From positions 1 through 5,761 of the forward strand of contig CAMWWJ010000222.1 of NCBI GenBank assembly GCA_947177925.1: 5,761 bases of DNA, in the 5' to 3' direction. A program made the translations under genes and the position numbers. Positions 1 through 4,503 of the stretch are shown here, in pieces. The DNA comes from an uncultured Lachnospiraceae bacterium (GTDB lineage Bacteria; Bacillota; Clostridia; Lachnospirales; Lachnospiraceae). Each line of letters begins with the position of its first letter. The first letter of the stretch is position 1. Below the pieces are notes generated by a model, which did no database searches, was not told where the DNA came from, and worked only from the letters and a program-made list of their open reading frames with translations.

Positions 1-128
1 CAAATGTAAAGATCTTCCCACAGAAAGAACCTTATTTTGCACGAATCCGGCAGCTAAATGAGCTGGCAGACGGCAAAGGCAGCCAGGATCAGGAAATCAT
101 GAATGTGCTCCATCAGATTTCTTTGTAG
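1..128 (+). CDS. 3' end of an unrecognised protein-coding gene (partial)
   Basis: An open frame (codons starting at position 3) enters from the left edge and stops at TAG 126-128. It gives about 41 residues ending QDQEIMNVLHQISL, with a mixed hydrophilic composition and no membrane segment or recognisable motif. The stop lies 22 nt before the ATG of the pseudouridine synthase gene, whose ribosome site occupies that gap, so the two genes are probably co-transcribed. I do not recognise the family from this tail. That it is a real C-terminus is inferred from the uninterrupted frame, normal-looking amino-acid composition and tight spacing. Confidence 0.6.
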   Translation, partial: NVKIFPQKEPYFARIRQLNELADGKGSQDQEIMNVLHQISL

Positions 129-134
129 ATAGTT

Positions 135-140
135 GGGAGG
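135..140 (+). promoter_or_regulatory. Ribosome binding site that fixes the pseudouridine synthase start
   Basis: GGGAGG lies 10 nt before the ATG at 151. An in-frame TTG at 133 is the longer alternative start, but it would place this ribosome site inside the coding region and has no Shine-Dalgarno sequence of its own, so ATG 151 is preferred. Confidence 0.75.
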
Positions 141-150
141 AAAACAGTTT

Positions 151-1266
151 ATGATTGAAGTGGTGATTCGGGAAAACGAAGCCGGACAACGATTTGATAA
201 ATATCTTGGAAAGCTGTTGGGGAAGGCGCCTTCCGGCTTTTATTACAAAATGCTTCGGAAAAAGAATATTACCTTAAACGGGAAAAAAGCAGAAGGAAAG
301 GAAAAACTGGCAGAAGGAGACTTGGTAAGGCTGTATCTGGCGCCGGAAACGTATGAAAAGTTTTCCGGCAAAAAAGCCGTAACAGTGGAAGAAGGAAAAG
401 CAGCCAAAAATCAGGCAGTAGATGAGCTGTTACAAATAAGCATTCCTAAGGAGCTGTCTGTCATTTATGAAGATAAACAGATTCTGTTATGGAACAAACC
501 AGTGAATATGCTTTCTCAAAAAGCAAAGGATGAGGATATTTCCTTAAATGAATATTTTTTAGCACATTTATTTCAGGAAGGGCAGCTTACCCCGGAGGAA
601 TTTCATACCTTCAAACCCTCTGTCTGTAACCGTTTAGACCGGAATACTTCCGGCATAGTCATATGCGGTAAGACCTTGACCGGACTTCAGAAAATGAATG
701 AGCTTTTAAAAACGAGAGAACTGGAAAAATATTATGTATGCGTGATAAAGGGCTGGTTAAAAGAACCGGTTTCCTTAAAGGGATATTTGAAAAAAGATTC
801 TGCTTCCAATAAGGCGGCGCTGACCCAAAAAAAAGCGGAAGGGGCTTCGGAGATTATAACCAATATTAAGCCTCTAAAAGTTTTTTCCCTGTTTTCTGAA
901 AAAGTGGGAAATGTGGATGTAAAAAAAGAAAAGAGGCAGAGGGAAAACGGACAGTTCTGCACCTTGGCAGAAGTTCATTTAGTGACGGGAAAGACTCATC
1001 AGATTCGTGCCCATCTTGCTTCTATCGGACATCCGATTTTGTGCGATTATAAGTATGGGGATAAGAAGCTGAATGATAGGATCAAGCTGGAGTATCATGT
1101 AGAAGAGCAGTTGCTTCATGCTTACCGGCTTGTATTCCCAAGGATGGAGGTCCCTTTTGAGGCACTGTCTGAAAAAAGCTTTCAGACAGCGTTTCCGGAG
1201 CGTTTTTTGCGGCTTGGTGCTAATTTGTCCCCCTCTTTTGAGAATTGTGTTTCTGCTGAAAAATGA
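151..1266 (+). CDS. RluA-family (RluC/RluD-like) 23S rRNA pseudouridine synthase
   Basis: The 371-residue protein is expected to isomerise specific uridines in ribosomal RNA to pseudouridine in the cytoplasm. Residues 1-70 look like an S4 RNA-binding domain (FDKYLGKLLG, then KMLRKKNITLNGKK). The catalytic domain starts near LSVIYEDKQILLWNKP (about 102-117). Motif II reads CNRLDRNTSG, with the catalytic Asp at about residue 163. The C-terminal family motif GKTHQIRAHL is at about 280-289, followed by GHPILCDYKYG and LLHAYRLVFP. The usual HRLDR histidine is Asn here. A Lys/Arg-rich insertion (about residues 250-270, VDVKKEKRQREN) precedes the GKTHQIR motif. The protein is longer than typical RluC/RluD (about 320 residues) because of this insert, a longer linker after S4 and a C-terminal tail. 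The family is certain; the target uridines cannot be read from sequence, so no symbol is given. Confidence 0.95.
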   Translation: MIEVVIRENEAGQRFDKYLGKLLGKAPSGFYYKMLRKKNITLNGKKAEGKEKLAEGDLVRLYLAPETYEKFSGKKAVTVEEGKAAKNQAVDELLQISIPKELSVIYEDKQILLWNKPVNMLSQKAKDEDISLNEYFLAHLFQEGQLTPEEFHTFKPSVCNRLDRNTSGIVICGKTLTGLQKMNELLKTRELEKYYVCVIKGWLKEPVSLKGYLKKDSASNKAALTQKKAEGASEIITNIKPLKVFSLFSEKVGNVDVKKEKRQRENGQFCTLAEVHLVTGKTHQIRAHLASIGHPILCDYKYGDKKLNDRIKLEYHVEEQLLHAYRLVFPRMEVPFEALSEKSFQTAFPERFLRLGANLSPSFENCVSAEK

Positions 1267-1309
1267 TTATATTTACAACGAATATTAAGAATGATAAGGA
1301 GATAGCAAT

Positions 1310-1591
1310 ATGGCTCAGAAACTGTCCAGAGAGGAACTCGTTGATTTGTTGGAAACAATTATTAGTGTGCATGATAAAAAGACTGGGAAAGAATTGACAG
1401 AAGAAGAACATCTTGCATTGGTAATGAAATTCAAGAAAGGAATTAACCATCCGGGAGGAAGCGATTTGATTTATTATCCGGAATTAGTTGGTCTGCCCGC
1501 CAATCCAACTGTTGATGAAATTGTAGATTTAGCAATGAAGAAGGGTAATTTTGAAAAATCAGAGGAAAAGACAGATACAGGAAACGTATAA
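1310..1591 (+). CDS. Colicin/pyocin nuclease immunity-like protein (Im2/Im7/Im9 family), orphan
   Basis: The 93-residue acidic protein matches the four-helix fold of immunity proteins that bind and inactivate the DNase domain of E-type colicins and S-type pyocins. Helix I is SREELVDLLETIISV (about 6-20), helix II TEEEHLALVMKFKKGI (30-45), helix III the signature HPGGSDLIYYP (47-57), and helix IV TVDEIVDLAMKKG (67-79). Im9 of E. coli, from memory, reads HPSGSDLIYYP at helix III, including the Asp51/Tyr54/Tyr55 binding hot spot; the equivalents here are D52, Y55 and Y56. Helix II, which sets specificity in the family, differs: K42-K43 stand where Im9 has E41-E42. AAGGAGA lies 7 nt before the ATG. 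The gene sits 43 nt after the pseudouridine synthase gene and 50 nt before recU. No HNH nuclease toxin is in the window, so it may protect against foreign bacteriocins or act on another nuclease. Family call is firm; function is inferred. Confidence 0.85.
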   Translation: MAQKLSREELVDLLETIISVHDKKTGKELTEEEHLALVMKFKKGINHPGGSDLIYYPELVGLPANPTVDEIVDLAMKKGNFEKSEEKTDTGNV

Positions 1592-1641
1592 ATCAAGCAA
1601 TTCTGGCAAGAGACTGTATGATAAGAACAAGAGGTTAGCAA

Positions 1642-2181
1642 ATGGCAACATGGAATTCAAGAGGGTTAAGGGGCTCCGCTTTGGAAGACCTGATTAACCG
1701 GACAAATGAAAAGTACAGAGAAAGCGGGCTTGGGTTGATTCAAAAGGTGCCAACCCCTATTACACCTATTAAGATTGACAAGGAGCAAAGGCATATTACA
1801 CTTGCCTATTTTGACCAGAAGAGTACTGTGGATTACATAGGGGCGGTTCAGGGGATTCCTGTATGCTTTGATGCCAAGGAATGTGCCAGTGATACGTTTT
1901 CTCTGCAGAATATTCATGAACATCAGATTATTTTTATGGAGGATTTTGAAAAGCAGCAGGGGGTTTCTTTTTTTATCATTCATTATACCCATAAGGATTT
2001 TCTGTATTATATGCCTTTTCGAAATTTGAAAGTATTTTGGGACAGGGCGAAAAATGGGGGCAGGAAAAGCTTTCGGTTTGAGGAGATTGATCTGCAGTAT
2101 GGGATTGTGCCAAAGCAGGGGTTATTCGTGCCTTATCTGGATGCACTGCAGTTGGATTTGAAGTTGAGGGATGGGGAGTGA
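1642..2181 (+). CDS. recU: Holliday junction resolvase RecU
   Basis: The 179-residue protein cuts four-way DNA junctions during recombination and chromosome segregation in Firmicutes, in the role RuvC has elsewhere. It has the PD-(D/E)XK nuclease core: E15 in SALEDLINRTN, D64 in STVDYIGAVQG, then D77-A-K79 in CFDAKE, with the same 13-residue spacing as the B. subtilis active site (D88, E101, K103). Asp replaces the usual Glu at D77. Further family marks are KVPTPITPIKI (35-45), IHEHQ (91-95), VFWDRAKNGGRKSF (131-144) and a C-terminal VPYLDAL. It is about 25 residues shorter than the B. subtilis protein, mainly because the N-terminal arm is missing. AGAGG lies 7 nt before the ATG. In many Firmicutes recU is next to a penicillin-binding protein gene; here it is not. 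The next gene on the same strand is 419 nt away. Confidence 0.95.
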   Translation: MATWNSRGLRGSALEDLINRTNEKYRESGLGLIQKVPTPITPIKIDKEQRHITLAYFDQKSTVDYIGAVQGIPVCFDAKECASDTFSLQNIHEHQIIFMEDFEKQQGVSFFIIHYTHKDFLYYMPFRNLKVFWDRAKNGGRKSFRFEEIDLQYGIVPKQGLFVPYLDALQLDLKLRDGE

Positions 2182-2207
2182 GTTTTGAAGATATAAGTTT
2201 TTAATTA

Positions 2208-2236
2208 TTGCAAAGCTGTATAGAGTATGCTATATT
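2208..2236 (+). promoter_or_regulatory. Extended -10 promoter for a small antisense RNA
   Basis: TTGCAA (2208-2213), a 17-nt spacer, then TATATT (2231-2236) preceded by TG at 2228-2229, making an extended -10 element (TGCTATATT). Transcription would begin near 2243 and run into the hairpin at 2288-2337. It starts 27 nt after the recU stop and points away from any + strand ORF, as expected for a non-coding RNA. Confidence 0.55.
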
Positions 2237-2448
2237 AAAATATGAAAAGGAACAACCGCCCACAAGGTGGGTTGACCAAGATTAGGAATAGAAAATCCAC
2301 CCCGCTGCTGGTCAAAGTTTAGGGGTGGTTTTTCTATGTAAGGTTGCTTACAAAACGTAAAAACGAATGTAAGTAATGCCAAAAGGAAAAGACCAAAAGT
2401 GATTAAATCCTTAAAATCAAAAATGGGAATAACATCTAAACAAATCAT
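2230..2448 (-). CDS. Candidate holin-like type I toxin (small single-helix membrane peptide)
   Basis: Read on the minus strand from ATG 2448-2446, this ORF gives 72 residues. Residues 15-33 (LITFGLFLLALLTFVFTFC) form one strongly hydrophobic helix, preceded by FDFKD and followed by K34. The pattern FG-F-x-x-ALLTF is like the putative holin-like toxin family and B. subtilis TxpA-type toxins, which damage the membrane when made in excess. The C-terminal half (about 37-72, PYIEKPPLNFDQQRGG and on) lies over the opposite-strand hairpin and candidate antisense RNA, the layout of toxin/RatA-type pairs. A G6 tract about 9 nt before the ATG is the only ribosome site. The ATG overlaps the -35 box of the his promoter. 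Doubts: the ORF is short, the strong hairpin inside it could stop its own mRNA before the stop codon, and only the helix is family-like. Confidence 0.55.
   Translation of the reverse strand: MICLDVIPIFDFKDLITFGLFLLALLTFVFTFCKQPYIEKPPLNFDQQRGGFSIPNLGQPTLWAVVPFHILI
2243..2338 (+). ncRNA. Candidate antisense RNA antitoxin
   Basis: The predicted transcript starts about 7 nt after the extended -10 element and ends at the 2288-2337 hairpin, giving roughly 95 nt. It contains a 5' hairpin (CCCAC 2260s with GTGGG, loop about 3 nt) and a large 3' hairpin. A 7-nt stretch TTGACCA (2272-2278) is complementary to TGGTCAA (2309-2315) in the loop of the 3' hairpin, so a pseudoknot or an alternative fold is possible. 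It is fully complementary to the distal half of the minus-strand toxin ORF. No ORF of note lies on this strand. Both ends are predictions. Confidence 0.5.
2288..2337 (+). terminator. Long hairpin terminator, possibly bidirectional
   Basis: Arms 2288-2303 and 2322-2337 pair at 15 of 16 positions (core CCACCCC with GGGGTGG, one T-T mismatch at 2296/2329, then AAAAG with the complementary T tract), around an 18-nt loop. On the + strand GGGGTGG runs into TTTTT, which fits a Rho-independent terminator for the candidate small RNA and for any read-through from recU. On the minus strand the same hairpin is followed by ATTTTCT and could also terminate, which would fall inside the toxin ORF. Confidence 0.75.
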
Positions 2449-2476
2449 TGACAAATCCCCCCGCCTTTAGTATACT
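2448..2476 (+). promoter_or_regulatory. Sigma-A promoter of the his operon
   Basis: TTGACA (2448-2453, perfect -35), a 17-nt spacer, and TATACT (2471-2476, one change from TATAAT). Transcription should begin near 2483, leaving a leader of about 118 nt before hisZ. The -35 box overlaps the start codon of the divergent toxin ORF. The spacer holds a run of six C. Confidence 0.88.
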
Positions 2477-2497
2477 TGCAATAGTTTGTTGTGCTAA
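2469..2497 (-). promoter_or_regulatory. Possible divergent promoter for the minus-strand toxin
   Basis: AGTATACT (2469-2476) is self-complementary, so the minus strand also reads TATACT (2474-2469). A 17-nt spacer before it leads to TTAGCA (2497-2492), a 4-of-6 match to a -35 box, lying in the left arm of the palindrome. Transcription would start near 2462, giving a very short toxin leader that begins with the G6 tract. The -10 boxes of the two divergent promoters would share four base pairs, so they would exclude each other. Confidence 0.35.
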
Positions 2498-2516
2498 TCC
2501 GATATCAGATTAGCAC
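2491..2516 (+). promoter_or_regulatory. 26-bp palindrome, candidate operator of the his operon
   Basis: GTGCTAATC (2491-2499) and GATTAGCAC (2508-2516) are perfect inverted arms. The centre also contains the palindrome GATATC, so 12 of 13 base-pair positions are symmetric (only C2500/A2507 break it). It sits about 8 to 33 nt after the predicted transcription start, where a bound repressor would block the polymerase. The GT-CTA half-site resembles the E. coli TrpR operator half, and TrpR-type regulators (YerC/HisR) have been proposed for histidine genes in Firmicutes; that link is inference. In RNA the same bases could form a 9-bp hairpin, but no T tract follows, so it is not a terminator. Confidence 0.6.
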
Positions 2517-2600
2517 TTCACAGTGATAAAGCAAAGATAGGAGAACACCTGGAAACAACCTTAGCAACTTCAACATACTCCCCCAATAGAAAGGAACATT
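2517..2600 (+). other. Leader of hisZ, no riboswitch recognised
   Basis: This A-rich leader has no T-box motif (no GGTGG-ACC sequence), no poly-T terminator and no leader peptide with a His codon run. It contains a third TTAGCA half-site at 2561-2566; TTAGCAAC there could pair with the left arm of the palindrome (GTTG-T-GCTAA, 2488-2497, one bulge) as an alternative to the hairpin. AGAAAGGA (2588-2595) is the hisZ ribosome site. Confidence 0.5.
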
Positions 2601-3782
2601 ATGAGCAAGAAATTAGTACATACACCAGAAGGAGTCAGAGATATTTACGGATTGGAATACGCCAAAAAGCTGGCAGTTCAAGAGCTTTTACATCATAAAT
2701 TCAAGGAGTTTGGCTACAAAGACATTCAAACTCCCTCTTTTGAATTTTTTGATGTATTTGGAAAGGAAATCGGTACCACCGCCAGCAAAGATTTATATAA
2801 ATTTTTTGATAAAGAAGGCAATACGCTGGCTCTTCGGCCGGATTTCACCCCTTCCATGGCAAGGAGCGCAGCAAAATATTTTATGGATGAAACCCTTCCG
2901 GTACGTTTCACCTATTCCGGCAATGCCTTTACCAATACTTCCAACTTACAGGGGAAATTAAAGGAAACTACCCAGATGGGAGTGGAGTTGTTTAATGACG
3001 GCTCAGCAGAAGCGGACGGGGAAATGATCAATTTGGCGGTAGAATGTCTTTTAAGCGCCGGATTAAAGGAGTTCCAAATCAGCATAGGGGAAATGGAATT
3101 TTTTAAAGGCTTATGTCAGGAAGCCGGACTTGACGAAGAAACGGAATATGAACTGCGGGATTTTATTTCCACCAAAAACTTTTTTGGTGCAGAGGAATTG
3201 CTTTTATTAAAAGGAATTGACCGGGATAAAATCAACGTTCTCTTATCCATATCCGACGCTTTTGGTTCCATAGAGGCTTTAAAGGATATGAAAGAAACCG
3301 TGAACAATCAACGTTCCAGGAAAGCAATTGAGCATTTGGAGCAGGTTTATGAGATACTCTGCCTTTATGGGGTGGAAAACTATGTTTCTTTTGACCTTGG
3401 TATGCTGAGCAAGTATAATTACTATACGGGAGTGATTTTCAAAGGCTATACATACGGTGTGGGGGATGCAGTCTTAACAGGAGGACGCTATGACCAGTTA
3501 TTGTCTTATTTTGGAAAGAATGCTCCGGCAATCGGATTCATGATTATTATAGACGATTTGATGGTGGCTTTGTCCAGTCAGAAAATTCCAGTTAACTGTC
3601 AGGAAACGGGCGTACTCATGGTTTATGAAAAAAATCAGCAAAAGGAAGCCATTTTAAAGGCAAAGGAGCTTAGAAAAACAGGAACCTTTGTGGAACTGAT
3701 GGAAAAGGCGGAGGACAAGCCCAAAGAAGCGTATGAGAACTTTGCAAAAGGAAACCGGATGGAACGGGTTCTATTCTTATAA
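2601..3782 (+). CDS. hisZ: ATP phosphoribosyltransferase regulatory subunit HisZ
   Basis: HisZ is a paralogue of histidyl-tRNA synthetase that has lost aminoacylation. It joins short-form HisG in a hetero-octamer and is needed for the first step of histidine synthesis and its histidine feedback. The 393 residues show the class II synthetase core: HTPEGVRDIYG (7-17), LRPDFTPSMAR (78-88), QMGVEL then AEADGEMINLA (125-146), NYYTG (273-277) and GGRYDQLL (294-301). The synthetase motif 3 arginine is absent: PAIGFMIIIDDL (309-320) replaces the GxGxER type. The motif 2 loop reads TYSGNAFTN, without the usual FRyE. There is no anticodon-binding domain. These losses separate HisZ from HisS. The ribosome site lies 5 nt before the ATG. 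TAA 3780-3782 is followed in frame by GTG and 16 more sense codons to TGA 3834-3836, so the end may be truncated. Confidence 0.95.
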   Translation: MSKKLVHTPEGVRDIYGLEYAKKLAVQELLHHKFKEFGYKDIQTPSFEFFDVFGKEIGTTASKDLYKFFDKEGNTLALRPDFTPSMARSAAKYFMDETLPVRFTYSGNAFTNTSNLQGKLKETTQMGVELFNDGSAEADGEMINLAVECLLSAGLKEFQISIGEMEFFKGLCQEAGLDEETEYELRDFISTKNFFGAEELLLLKGIDRDKINVLLSISDAFGSIEALKDMKETVNNQRSRKAIEHLEQVYEILCLYGVENYVSFDLGMLSKYNYYTGVIFKGYTYGVGDAVLTGGRYDQLLSYFGKNAPAIGFMIIIDDLMVALSSQKIPVNCQETGVLMVYEKNQQKEAILKAKELRKTGTFVELMEKAEDKPKEAYENFAKGNRMERVLFL

Positions 3783-3836
3783 GTGAAAAAGACAGATGAG
3801 ATACAGATTTTGAAAACCCGCCAGGAAACGGCATGA
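3783..3836 (+). pseudogene. In-frame remnant of the hisZ 3' end (candidate)
   Basis: Directly after the hisZ TAA the same frame reads VKKTDEIQILKTRQETA and stops at TGA 3834-3836. This leaves 16 nt to the hisG ATG, a normal operon gap holding the ribosome site, whereas the gap from the TAA is 70 nt. The peptide resembles the kind of ending some clostridial HisZ proteins have (a hydrophobic strand, then a charged turn, then EI-hydrophobic). It could be the last segment of HisZ cut off by a nonsense change, or a separate GTG-started peptide without a ribosome site, or simply a spacer. Confidence 0.4.
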
Positions 3837-3852
3837 AAAGTGAGGATCAAAA

Positions 3853-4503
3853 ATGAATGAAGATATGAGATATTTAACCTTTGCACTGGGAAAGGGAAGG
3901 CTTGCTAAAAATACGTTGGCGTTGCTTGAGGAAATCGGGATTACCTGTGAGGAAATGAAGGATAAGGATTCCAGAAAGCTGATTTTTGTCAATGAGGAGT
4001 TAAAACTGAAATTCTTTCTATCCAAAGGACCTGATGTTCCTACTTATGTGGAATACGGAGCTGCCGATATTGGAGTGGTAGGAAAGGATACTTTGTTAGA
4101 AGAAGGGAAAAGAGCGTATGAGGTGTTGGATTTAGGCTTTGGAAAATGCCGGATGTGCGTGTGCGGACCGGAAAGCGCCAAGGAACTTTTACAACATCAT
4201 GAAATGATACGGGTTGCCAGCAAGTACCCGAAAATCGCCAAAGATTATTTCTATAATAAAAAGCACCAGACCGTGGATATTATCAAGCTGAACGGTTCTG
4301 TGGAATTAGGACCCATCGTAGGGCTTTCCGATGTGATCGTGGATATTGTGGAAACCGGTTCTACATTAAAGGAAAACGGTTTAGAGGTATTGGAAGAGAT
4401 CTGCCCCATTTCCGCCCGGATGATTGTAAACCAGGTTAGCATGAAAATGGAAGCGGAGCGTATAAAGAAGCTGATCGGACAGTTAAAGGAGAGATTGTCA
4501 TGA
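3853..4503 (+). CDS. hisG: ATP phosphoribosyltransferase catalytic subunit, short form (HisG)
   Basis: HisG condenses ATP with PRPP to give phosphoribosyl-ATP, the committed step of histidine synthesis. At 216 residues it is the short form, which lacks the C-terminal regulatory domain and depends on HisZ, encoded just upstream. Family motifs are FALGKGRL (10-17), PDVPTYVEYGAADIGVVGKD (60-79), RVASKYPKIAKDYF (120-133), KLNGSVELGPIVGLSD (145-160) and the PRPP-binding loop VDIVETGSTLKENG (163-176). GAGG lies 7 nt before the chosen ATG; the alternative ATG at 3865 would start at MRYLTFALGKGRL, nearer to typical HisG starts, but it has no ribosome site at the right distance. The stop overlaps the hisD start by four bases (ATGA). 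Confidence 0.97.
   Translation: MNEDMRYLTFALGKGRLAKNTLALLEEIGITCEEMKDKDSRKLIFVNEELKLKFFLSKGPDVPTYVEYGAADIGVVGKDTLLEEGKRAYEVLDLGFGKCRMCVCGPESAKELLQHHEMIRVASKYPKIAKDYFYNKKHQTVDIIKLNGSVELGPIVGLSDVIVDIVETGSTLKENGLEVLEEICPISARMIVNQVSMKMEAERIKKLIGQLKERLS

Noticed and set aside
827..834. Run of eight A in the pseudouridine synthase gene as a possible frameshift site
   Set aside because: The frame is intact on both sides and the C-terminal motifs follow in frame; A-rich codons are common in this window.
1245..1273. Possible promoter (TTGTGT-17-TATATT) before the immunity-like gene
   Set aside because: The -35 box matches only 3 of 6 positions in an AT-rich stretch; the short gap is equally consistent with read-through from the upstream gene.
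1666..1992. 108-codon minus-strand ORF opposite recU
   Set aside because: recU on the + strand has all catalytic motifs and a good ribosome site; the opposite ORF has no recognisable features.
2337..2352. Small hairpin TGTAAG-GTTG-CTTACA next to the terminator
   Set aside because: Only 6 bp and inside the toxin coding region; not enough to call a separate element.
2491..2526. Short GTG-started leader peptide reading through the palindrome
   Set aside because: It has 11 codons with no His run and no ribosome site, so it does not fit an attenuation leader for histidine genes.
2483..2600. T-box riboswitch upstream of hisZ
   Set aside because: The T-box consensus (GGTGG-ACC type) and a terminator/antiterminator pair are absent, and the leader is too short.
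2182..2600. CRISPR array or insertion sequence in the intergenic region
   Set aside because: No direct repeats with spacers, no terminal inverted repeats, and no transposase sequence are visible; the inverted repeats present are explained as terminator and operator.
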